From Teredinibacter waterburyi (GTDB lineage: Bacteria; Pseudomonadota; Gammaproteobacteria; Pseudomonadales; Cellvibrionaceae), in contig NZ_MRUH01000095.1 of the NCBI RefSeq assembly GCF_001922985.1, positions 1 to 46,119 on the forward strand: a stretch of DNA of 46,119 nt, written 5' to 3'. A program made the position numbers and the translations under genes. Shown here piece by piece: positions 39,129 through 46,119 of the stretch (its first letter is position 1; every line of letters starts with the position of its first letter). Below the pieces are notes generated by a model that saw only the letters and a list, made by a program, of their open reading frames with translations, ran no database searches and was not told the origin of the DNA.

Positions 39129-39965
39129 TACAGGTAAAAGTAACTTTTCAATCTTATTGCTCTGTTCTTGCCTAACAATACTTGGTTTTCTTCTCCGCCA
39201 ACCGTCCATTGGTTTGCGTGATACTTTTCTTCGGCGCTCTTTTTCCTTCCTTTTAATTGCCGTCCCCCTATATCGAGGTCAGCTTGCTGTCGTCGATCAT
39301 TTCCTAATGGTTTTTTTGCGCTCAGTCTATTTTAACGCCAGATTATATTTCTATTTAAATTCACGATTTCAGATTTCAGTGTGATCGGTTAATTCGAACG
39401 CCATAGTTATATTTTTACGTTAACCATCTCCCATTTATTGTCACTTAATCGGTAGATTTATTCTATTAGAAGAGTAGATTTGTAGTCCCTTTGCGGATAA
39501 AACGTGCCGATAAATATTTGGCTATATACCAGTATTTTTTTATATTTTTAATAAAAATAATTATTTAAAAAAATAACAAGAGCGTTCCAGCTTATTCTCA
39601 AACGGAATCAAAAGTCTAACCGAAAAAATCAATCTTTATCGAAAGTTAATTTCTTATTGGTATATTCCAAAAGCTTTACATAGCTTTTTGTAGGTGTTTT
39701 TGTTTAAGCCTACTTAGGTTTTTTGCCATTTTTGTTTTGAATAATAACCGCAAATTAAGGTGTTTTTTTGGCTGTCTTTTATGTTGTTTATCGAAGAAGA
39801 ATTTTGGGTGTGGAGAGCGTTTGTAACTCTATATTCAGAACAAGGTGCCCTTATTAAGTATTAATGTGGCCAATTTAATAACGATCAGTCGAATACAGCC
39901 ATTATTTTCAGTGTGAATTTAAAATTGAATAAATGGTTTTCGTCATAATAAATGAGGATTGGACT
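39129..39965. other. AT-rich 837-base intergenic region before the cellulase gene
   Basis: No convincing gene is seen; a 100-aa frame at 39082-39384 overlaps the GT4 end and lacks family features. The stretch 39530-39590 is almost only A and T. Hairpins are AAAAGCT/AGCTTTT (39669-39688) and AAGCCT/AGGTTT followed by T residues (39706-39724, a weak terminator candidate). The promoter of the cellulase gene must lie here. GAGGATT just before 39966 is its ribosome binding site. Confidence 0.6.
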
Positions 39966-42164
39966 ATGTGTAATTCAAGCAAGCCCACAAGTAGCATTCG
40001 CAGCGTTTTAAAACGCGCGAGCTGTATTGTTGGGGTAGGTGTCGCACTTGCGGCATTTTCACAGGGAGCCGCGGCGAGTTGTAGCTACGTGGTAAATAAT
40101 CAATGGGGTTCGGGGTTTACCGCCAGCATTAATATTACTAACAGTACTTCAAGTACAATTAATGGTTGGAATGTTAGCTGGCAATACAACAACAACCGTG
40201 TAACGAATTCTTGGAATGCTAACGTAAGTGGTAGCAATCCTTATACCGCAACTAGCTATGGTTGGAACGGCACTATTCAACCTGGGCAAACTGTTTCATT
40301 TGGCTTTCAAGGCAACACTAACGGCGGTAGCGCCGAAACGCCTAGCGTAACAGGTGCGGCATGTTCTGGTGGTAGCTCAAGCTCTAGTAGTTCTAGTTCT
40401 TCAAGCTCTAGTAGTTCTAGCTCTTCAAGCTCAAGTAGCAGCTCCAGTTCTTCAAGTAGCTCTAGTTCGTCAAGCAGTTCTAGTTCATCTTCAAGTTCTA
40501 GTTCATCTTCAAGTTCTAGTAGTTCAGGCGGTCAGTGTGTCGAGCAGTGTAAGTGGTACCAAGATGCGCCACGTCCTCTGTGTGTTAACCAAACCAGTGG
40601 TTGGGGTTGGGAAAACAGTCAGAGCTGTATTGGTCGCACGACGTGTGAAAGCCAGTCTGGTAGCGGTGGCGTAGTTTCGACCTGTAGCAGTTCTTCTAGT
40701 AGTAGCTCTTCCTCATCGTCAAGCAGCTCATCTTCGAGCAGCTCGTCCACGAGTAGTTCTAGCAGCTCTAGCAGTTCTAGTAGTTCGTCTAGCACCGGTG
40801 GATCGGGAACTTTCCGTGTCGATAGTCAAGGCAACATAACCAAAAACGGTAGCGTGTTCCCAGTACGCTGTGGTTCTTGGTTTGGCTTAGAGGGGCAGCA
40901 CGAACCTAAAGATGCCGATAATAATGCTGATGGCGCGCCACTAGAGCTTTATGTGGGCAATATGTGGTGGGCGGATACCGGTCGTACTATTCAGCAAACA
41001 ATGACCGAAATTACTGCGCAAGGTATTAACGTTGTTCGTTTGCCAATTGCGCCGCAAACACTTGATCCAAATGACCCGCAGGGTATTGGCGATATTCAAA
41101 ACGGTGGCGTGTTGAAGAACCACGAATCCGTTCGTCAAGACAATGCTCGTCAGGCATTAGAGGACTTTATTATTTTGGCTGACCAAAATAATATCGAAGT
41201 GATTGTGGATATCCACTCCTGTTCTAACTATGTTGGTTGGCGTGCAGGTCGTTTGGATGCTAACCCTCCATACGCCGACGCTGATCGTGAAGGTTATGAG
41301 TTTACTCGCGAAGAGTATTCTTGTGGTGGCGGAGCCGCTAACGACGACCCCTATAACGAAAGTATCTGGTTAGATAACTTGCGAGAAATTGCCGGTTTAC
41401 CTGCACAGCTTGGTGTCGACAATATCATCGGTATTGATATTTTCAACGAGCCTTGGGATTACACTTGGCAAGAGTGGAAGACGCTATCTGAAAATGCGTA
41501 CCAAGCGATTAGTTCGGTTAACTCTGACGTGCTAATTTTTGTTGAAGGTATCGGTTCAGTCACCTCCAACGACGTTGAAATTCCTCACGGTGACATGGCT
41601 TCGAACCCTAACTGGGGTGAGAACCTTTATGAAGCTGGCGACAACCCACTCAACATTCCAAAAGAGCGTTTAGTTTTGTCTCCACACACCTATGGTCCAT
41701 CTGTATTTGTACAGCGACAGTTTATGGATCCATCTCAATCTGAGTGTACAGATTTAGAAGGTGATGCTGCCGGTAATGCCGATTGTAACGTGGTAATCAA
41801 TCCAACCGTACTGCGTGCTGGTTGGGACGAGCACTTCGGTTACTTGCGCGATCAAGGTTACGCCATGGTGATAGGTGAGTTTGGCGGTAACATGGATTGG
41901 CCTAACGGCACTCGTGCAGCCGAGCAGGAAATGTGGAGCCACATTACCCCAGGCGTTGATAGGGAATGGCAGGATGCTCTTGTCGACTATATGGTAGAGA
42001 AGGATATACAGGGTTGTTACTGGTCGATTAACCCAGAGTCTGGCGATACCGGCGGTTGGTATTCGCATGACTATGTACCTGATACGAATGAATCAGGCTG
42101 GGGAACTTGGGGCGGTTTTGACTCTCTTAAAACAGCTCTACTGAAATTGCTATGGGGTATGTAA
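39966..42164 (+). CDS. Secreted cellulase: CBM2-polySer-CBM10-polySer-GH5
   Basis: This 732-aa modular endoglucanase starts with a signal peptide (cut near AAA-SCS, residue 38), then a CBM2 cellulose-binding domain (about 39-136; [32 protein letters not shown]), a serine-only linker (about 140-188), a CBM10 (about 189-235; [14 protein letters not shown]), a second serine linker (about 240-275) and a GH5 catalytic domain (about 277-732). GH5 acid/base E495 is in DIFNEPWDY and nucleophile E638 in IGEFGG. It cuts internal beta-1,4 bonds in cellulose. The start at 39966 follows GAGGA; the frame is open to 39933 but that adds a poor N-terminus. Poly-Ser linkers are typical of Cellvibrionaceae. Confidence 0.94.
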   Translation: MCNSSKPTSSIRSVLKRASCIVGVGVALAAFSQGAAASCSYVVNNQWGSGFTASINITNSTSSTINGWNVSWQYNNNRVTNSWNANVSGSNPYTATSYGWNGTIQPGQTVSFGFQGNTNGGSAETPSVTGAACSGGSSSSSSSSSSSSSSSSSSSSSSSSSSSSSSSSSSSSSSSSSSSSSSSSSSSGGQCVEQCKWYQDAPRPLCVNQTSGWGWENSQSCIGRTTCESQSGSGGVVSTCSSSSSSSSSSSSSSSSSSSSSTSSSSSSSSSSSSSSTGGSGTFRVDSQGNITKNGSVFPVRCGSWFGLEGQHEPKDADNNADGAPLELYVGNMWWADTGRTIQQTMTEITAQGINVVRLPIAPQTLDPNDPQGIGDIQNGGVLKNHESVRQDNARQALEDFIILADQNNIEVIVDIHSCSNYVGWRAGRLDANPPYADADREGYEFTREEYSCGGGAANDDPYNESIWLDNLREIAGLPAQLGVDNIIGIDIFNEPWDYTWQEWKTLSENAYQAISSVNSDVLIFVEGIGSVTSNDVEIPHGDMASNPNWGENLYEAGDNPLNIPKERLVLSPHTYGPSVFVQRQFMDPSQSECTDLEGDAAGNADCNVVINPTVLRAGWDEHFGYLRDQGYAMVIGEFGGNMDWPNGTRAAEQEMWSHITPGVDREWQDALVDYMVEKDIQGCYWSINPESGDTGGWYSHDYVPDTNESGWGTWGGFDSLKTALLKLLWGM
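40372..40530 (+). repeat. First poly-serine linker repeat
   Basis: About 50 consecutive serine codons mix AGT, AGC, TCT, TCA, TCG and TCC in shuffled hexamer-like blocks such as TCTAGTAGT and TCTTCAAGC. The codon mixture lowers exact repetition. The linker joins CBM2 to CBM10 inside the cellulase gene. Confidence 0.9.
40684..40793 (+). repeat. Second poly-serine linker repeat
   Basis: About 36 residues, serine except for one threonine inside the run, again with mixed AGY and TCN codons, join CBM10 to the GH5 domain of the cellulase. Confidence 0.9.
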
Positions 42165-42180
42165 TTCCTTTGGGTTGATA

Positions 42181-42205
42181 TACCGAGGAGCGGCGCTCCT
42201 CGGTA
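42181..42205 (+). terminator. Strong hairpin after the cellulase gene
   Basis: TACCGAGGAGC and GCTCCTCGGTA form a perfect 11-bp stem with the 3-nt loop GGC. No T-run follows, so it may mainly protect the mRNA 3' end. Confidence 0.6.
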
Positions 42206-42368
42206 CTATTTACCTTACTGGATTTTTACCTTACTGAATTTTATTTCAATAGCCGTTGAGTGATCGTTTTTTCATGATCATTTAAATTCTATAGGAACTG
42301 CAGTTGGGATAGGGATGGCCCTGTGTTAGCGAAAAGTAGTGAGTTAAAAATTCGCTAATCAAGAAGTA

Positions 42369-42408
42369 AAAAAGCCAAGTCGCGTTGAGCACGTAACTTG
42401 GCTTTTTT
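42369..42408. terminator. Bidirectional terminator, cellulase / GH94
   Basis: AAAAAGCCAAGT and ACTTGGCTTTTT are inverted repeats around a 15-nt loop, with A- and T-runs on the two sides. It can end transcripts from both convergent genes. Confidence 0.88.
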
Positions 42409-42470
42409 ATTTTGGGTAGTGCGCAGTTTAATTTGAATTGGTGCGCAGTGTAGTTTCTATTAATGAATAA

Positions 42471-44864
42471 CTAACCCATAACGACAACGATGGTGTTTTC
42501 CTGTTCGCAGTTAGCTGGGTTAAGTACATTGCCTTCGTGAACCTTTCCATTAAGCATTACTGACACCACGCCTTTCTCAACGCCGTTCGGATTTTCCACT
42601 TTAATATTGTAGGTCTTTCCTTGAAAGACACGGGTTGCGCTAAAGCCGGGCCAGTTTGATGGGATACAGGGATCAATCATTAAGCCGTTGTACTCCGGCC
42701 GAATGCCAAGCATGTATTGCGATGTTGCGTGGTATGCCCAAGTAGCGGCGCCGGTTAGCCAAGGTAGGCGCGAAGCACCGTAGCGGGGGCTATATTTACT
42801 GTGAGTACTTTGACAAAACACGTAGGGTTCGCTTTCTCGCACTTCGGCTTTATCGTTAAATGCTGCAGGCATAAAGGTGCGCAGGTATTGGTAGGCACGG
42901 TTGCCGTTTCCGAGTTTACTTTCCGCCATCACAACCCAGCCTTGGGTGTGACAGAACACCGCGCCGTTTTCTTTCATGCCGGGATTGAATAGGCGTGCAC
43001 GCATAATTTCGGGGTCGAGCTTGGTAACCGGCGGGTCGAGTACCATTAAACCGGCGTCGGTCGCGAGTCGCTGCTCAACGCTATCCATAGCAAGTTTGGC
43101 TTTTTCTGGCGAGGCGTGACCACTTAATACCGACCAGGTTTGTGGGTTCAAAAAGATTGAGGCTTCGTCATTTTGTTTCGAACCAAATACAAAACCGTCG
43201 ACACGGAAGGCGCGGCGATACCACTCGCCATCCCAGGTGTGTTCGTCGAGATTTTTGTCTAGAGTCGCCAAGTACCCCTGCGCCCAGCTGATTTCTCCGC
43301 TCAAGCCTTTCATTTCGCAAATTTCAATGTAGGTTGCCAAGGCAAAACGCAGTTGCATGGCAACAAATACGGTTTCACCGTCGTGACCGAGTACTAGGCA
43401 GTCGTTCCAGTCGGCGAGCAAGCCGCAGGGTAGGCCGTGTTTACCGAGGCGGTTTAAGCTAAATTCAATGGCGCGTTTGAGGTGACCGAGAATTGTGTCT
43501 TCGCCCTTGTCGCAATAAGGCAGCACCTTGTCGTAAAAACTTAGGTTGCCGGTTTCTTTTACCAGCGCGGGTACGGTGTTGAACAGCCACATGCAGTCAT
43601 CCGAGCGGTAGTCGGTTTCGGCAGGGCAGGGCTCGCTACCTGGGTTGTGGGCATAGGGCTTCACCACAGGCATGGCGCCACCTGTAGAGGCTTGGCCGGT
43701 AATCATCAGCTCTAAGCGTTGTTGCGCTTCTGCAGGAATGGAGTGCAGGGTACCAAGCATATCTTGTACTGTGTCGCGGTAACCCAAACCGTCGCGCTCA
43801 CCGTTATACACTAGGCTTGCCGCGCGCGACCAAGCAAATGTGATTAAACAGTTGTAGGGGTTCCAAGTGTTAAAGAAGCTGTTAAGTTCTGGGTCTGGTG
43901 TTTCGGCGCTGAAATTATTCAAGCGTGAATGCCAGTAGTCTTTTACATCCGCTAGGGCTTTTTCGACATTGGCCATGTCACTAAATTGAGCACGTGCCGC
44001 CGCGCCTTCTTCTTCAGCTCGGCCGATACCCATAATCACGCAAAACGATTTACTTTCGCCGGGTTGAAGTTCGATATCAATTTGCACCGTGCCGCAACCA
44101 TTGTCGGCGACCGCGAGGGACTGACCGCATTCGCCGCGCTCGACTACGAGTGGGTTGTGATAGCTGCGGTAGGGCCCCAAGAATTTTTCACGGTCGGTGT
44201 CGTAGCCGGTGACGTCGGCGCCCGCAATGGCTAAAAAGGTGTGACGGCCTTGGTCGCTGTCTTGGAAGTCCTCTGGGTTCGGATCCATGCTCACGTTGGT
44301 GCCGTGGTCGATAATGCCATCCTTAACCGACATATTCACAATATAAGCCGAGTACTGCAGGTTTAGCAGGTCGTTGAACAGCTTCCAGTTGTTGGTGTAT
44401 TCCACGTAGGTGAACAATCGCAATTTACGTGGCTTGTCGCTATTGTTGGTGAGCGTGGTATACCAAAGTTCGTTAATTTGATTGAGTGGCACAAAGTAGG
44501 TAGATTTGCTTTCAATACCACTGTATTGCGATGTAATGGTGGTGTAAGCCGTACCATGCCGACATTCGGATTGATACTGATCTAAAGGCTTGCCCACTGG
44601 CTGCCATGCGCTAGACCAATAGTCGCCGCTGTCCTGGTCGCGAATATAGATATTACGCCCCGGCTGATCCATAGGCACCGCATTGGAGCGATAGCGGGTA
44701 AAACGGCCTTGAGCTGCCGATTTATAGAAACTGTAGCCTCCAGCGTTGTTGGTGATGATCGCACCGTACTCGGTTGAGCCAAGATAATTTGTCCAGGATC
44801 GTGGAGTGTCCGGTTGGGTGATTACGTATTCACGTGCTTGATCATCAAAGTAGCCGTATTTCAT
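42471..44864 (-). CDS. Cellobiose phosphorylase (GH94)
   Basis: This 797-aa cytosolic enzyme splits cellobiose with phosphate into glucose and glucose 1-phosphate. It begins MKYGYFDDQAREYVIT as in cellobiose phosphorylases, has the N-terminal beta-sandwich (about 1-270), helical linker and (alpha/alpha)6 barrel (about 320-710). The DWND motif (D485-D488) in GLLADWNDCLVLG carries the catalytic acid, and the phosphate-binding region near YGASRLPWLTGAATWAYHAT is present. There is no signal peptide. Its length and N-terminus favour cellobiose over cellodextrin phosphorylase. It faces the cellulase gene, a cellulose-use pair. Confidence 0.93.
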   Translation of the reverse strand: MKYGYFDDQAREYVITQPDTPRSWTNYLGSTEYGAIITNNAGGYSFYKSAAQGRFTRYRSNAVPMDQPGRNIYIRDQDSGDYWSSAWQPVGKPLDQYQSECRHGTAYTTITSQYSGIESKSTYFVPLNQINELWYTTLTNNSDKPRKLRLFTYVEYTNNWKLFNDLLNLQYSAYIVNMSVKDGIIDHGTNVSMDPNPEDFQDSDQGRHTFLAIAGADVTGYDTDREKFLGPYRSYHNPLVVERGECGQSLAVADNGCGTVQIDIELQPGESKSFCVIMGIGRAEEEGAAARAQFSDMANVEKALADVKDYWHSRLNNFSAETPDPELNSFFNTWNPYNCLITFAWSRAASLVYNGERDGLGYRDTVQDMLGTLHSIPAEAQQRLELMITGQASTGGAMPVVKPYAHNPGSEPCPAETDYRSDDCMWLFNTVPALVKETGNLSFYDKVLPYCDKGEDTILGHLKRAIEFSLNRLGKHGLPCGLLADWNDCLVLGHDGETVFVAMQLRFALATYIEICEMKGLSGEISWAQGYLATLDKNLDEHTWDGEWYRRAFRVDGFVFGSKQNDEASIFLNPQTWSVLSGHASPEKAKLAMDSVEQRLATDAGLMVLDPPVTKLDPEIMRARLFNPGMKENGAVFCHTQGWVVMAESKLGNGNRAYQYLRTFMPAAFNDKAEVRESEPYVFCQSTHSKYSPRYGASRLPWLTGAATWAYHATSQYMLGIRPEYNGLMIDPCIPSNWPGFSATRVFQGKTYNIKVENPNGVEKGVVSVMLNGKVHEGNVLNPANCEQENTIVVVMG

Positions 44865-45105
44865 AGTGCTGCAGTCTCTATTAGGAGGTTCGAAAAGGGC
44901 AAGATTATAAGGGAGAACGGCGGTGTTGTCCCGACCAAGATTGGGCTATCATCTGCGGTCTGGCTTGAGTTAAGCCTCCTCAGCCTACTTCGCTATTGGC
45001 GGAAGTTGTATATCTAAGGCTGTGGCAATTGGGCTACGGCGCCTATTCCAAAAAAGGAACCTGTTTTTGATTTCGCTAGCTAAGATCCCGCATACGCGGT
45101 TAATA
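44865..45105. promoter_or_regulatory. Divergent region, GH94 / protease
   Basis: This 241-base region must contain promoters of both flanking genes. I see no clear consensus pair or known operator. The phosphorylase start has only a weak ribosome binding site. Confidence 0.35.
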
Positions 45106-46119
45106 ATGGACGGTAGAGGTACTAATTGCTGCTCCTTTGATTACTCTCTCGCTTCTTCTTCACTGTTTTATTTTATAGGTTTAGTTTTTTTTGGCCTGCT
45201 TTGCGGTGTCAAGGTAAGTGCGGCTACTGGCGGGCAAGCGGAGCAGGCTTTTGCGGTGTTTGGTGAATCAATTAAACAGGTTCAGATAATCAACGCTAAA
45301 TCCGAAAACAAAAGCGGTTCGGGCAGTGGTTTCTACATTGGTGACGGATCTTTAATGGCGACCAATTATCACGTGGTGTCGGCGGCCGTTATGGAAAAGG
45401 AAGAATACCGACTGCAATTAAATATTGAAGGCGATGTAGAGAACCTTACAATCTTGGCCGTCGATGTGGTTAACGACCTCGCGATAGTCGCCGTTGAAAA
45501 ACCTGGGCGACCGTTAAAGTTTCGAGAAACGCAGCCCGCCAAAGGCGAGAAAATGTTCTCCATTGGCAACCCTCGCAATATTGGTATGACCATTGTCGAA
45601 GGGAATTACAATGGCTTGGCCGACGATTATATTTTTGATCGCATTCATTTTGCCGGCGCGATAAATGCCGGTATGAGTGGTGGCCCGACAATTGATGCGG
45701 ACGGCTTGGTTACCGGTATTAATGTGCAAACTGGCGGCAATCAAATTGGTTTTTTGGTGCCGGTCGATAAGTTGGCACAACTTTATCAGCGCCTCCAAGA
45801 GCAGCAAAAAATTACCGATGCAATATCGCCTGATACAAAATCAAATACAGCCATAGCGCTAGAGGTTGAGTCTGCAGACGATATTGTAGAGACCGAAGTG
45901 GCTACTGCTGAAAACGAGCCGAGCGCGGTCAACGAAGAGCTAACCAATCTAGACGAGGCTGCTAGCAAGAGTGACGGCGCTTCCAGTCAGGTAGAAGAGC
46001 ACCGTTACAAGCACTTGCAAGAATCTATCGCCGAACAGGTGTTGTCTGCAACCGGCGGTATTATTGGTGAGCTTTTATCAAACCCTTGGCCAACCGCCGA
46101 TATGGCTGGGGGGGCTGTG
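45106..46119 (+). CDS. Trypsin-like serine protease, N-terminal part (3' end outside window)
   Basis: The frame is open from 44974 to the end of the window without a stop, so the protein is cut; 338 residues are visible from ATG 45106. A signal peptide or membrane anchor (about 18-36; LFYFIGLVFFGLLCG) is followed by a trypsin-like domain with H89 in TNYHVV, D124 in NDLAIV and S191 in GMSGGP, the full catalytic triad of S1C/Deg-like proteases. After residue 235 an acidic, Glu/Asp/Ser/Ala-rich segment (about 240-300) leads to another helical region. No PDZ domain is seen in the visible part. The start is uncertain because no strong ribosome binding site is present. Substrate unknown. Confidence 0.82.
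   Translation, partial: MDGRGTNCCSFDYSLASSSLFYFIGLVFFGLLCGVKVSAATGGQAEQAFAVFGESIKQVQIINAKSENKSGSGSGFYIGDGSLMATNYHVVSAAVMEKEEYRLQLNIEGDVENLTILAVDVVNDLAIVAVEKPGRPLKFRETQPAKGEKMFSIGNPRNIGMTIVEGNYNGLADDYIFDRIHFAGAINAGMSGGPTIDADGLVTGINVQTGGNQIGFLVPVDKLAQLYQRLQEQQKITDAISPDTKSNTAIALEVESADDIVETEVATAENEPSAVNEELTNLDEAASKSDGASSQVEEHRYKHLQESIAEQVLSATGGIIGELLSNPWPTADMAGGAV

Larger units (their letters stand above)
42165..42470. other. Convergent intergenic region, cellulase / cellobiose phosphorylase
   Basis: This 306-base gap holds a hairpin 16 bases after the cellulase stop (42181-42205), a short direct repeat TTACCTTACTG (42210 and 42227) and a clear bidirectional terminator at 42369-42408. No gene is seen. 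Confidence 0.6.

Noticed and set aside
39082-39384. 100-residue ORF after the GT4 gene
   Set aside because: It overlaps the GT4 end, lies partly in AT-rich non-coding DNA and shows no recognisable family.
40354-40674. 106-residue hydrophobic ORF across the serine linker
   Set aside because: It is a shadow of the repetitive serine codons in another frame, with no ribosome binding site and no independent sign of coding.
45369-45968. Several minus-strand ORFs at the window end
   Set aside because: They are shadows of the open plus-strand protease frame, which has a complete catalytic triad.

Overview
This 46 kb window is chromosomal DNA of a free-living gammaproteobacterium, most likely of the Cellvibrionaceae (Teredinibacter/Saccharophagus/Cellvibrio-like). 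The evidence is a secreted cellulase with CBM2 and CBM10 modules joined by long poly-serine linkers, an intracellular cellobiose phosphorylase, a cytoplasmic beta-mannosidase paired with a sodium symporter, and a sodium-pumping oxaloacetate decarboxylase. Together these suggest a polysaccharide degrader living in salt water. The species cannot be named from the sequence alone.

Layout. 1-3394: 3' part of a large Ca-binding repeat adhesin exported by a type I system (its 5' end is outside the window). 3395-9880: M23 peptidase preceded by a 7-bp tandem repeat, a Trm112-like protein, a HIT hydrolase, then the conserved block alaS-lysC-csrA followed by tRNA-Ser(GCT). 10186-18601: an accessory block between two convergent tRNA genes, tRNA-Ser(GCT) and tRNA-Arg(ACG). 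It holds an HTH protein with duplicated 2TM domains and a complete four-gene condensin-like anti-plasmid operon (Wadjet, also called JetABCD/EptABCD/MksFEBG). 18936-29080: housekeeping metabolism (mgsA, ggt, dusC, oadGAB, pyk) plus a response regulator and a small basic protein. 29347-30824: bolA and trhO. 30931-35340: SSS symporter and GH2 beta-mannosidase. 35438-39128: LPS-core genes waaA, waaC and a GT4 glycosyltransferase. 39966-46119: cellulase, convergent cellobiose phosphorylase, and the start of a trypsin-like protease cut by the window end.

How the genes fit together. The secreted CBM2-CBM10-GH5 enzyme would release cellobiose and cellodextrins outside the cell, and the cytoplasmic GH94 enzyme would split imported cellobiose with phosphate. 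The symporter and GH2 enzyme look like an uptake-and-cleavage pair for short mannosides. Sugar flux ends in pyruvate kinase, with methylglyoxal synthase as an overflow branch. The OadGAB pump turns oxaloacetate decarboxylation into the sodium gradient that the symporter would use. waaA and waaC are divergently transcribed and build the inner core of LPS.

The main discovery candidate is the Wadjet operon. All four subunits are intact, the ATPase motifs of JetC and the acidic Toprim-like residues of JetD are visible, and the system occupies a region where related bacteria keep adjacent serine and arginine tRNA genes. Other points for a second look are the promoter-proximal heptamer repeat, the M23 peptidase with an HxD instead of an HxH motif, and the long AT-rich leader of the cellulase.
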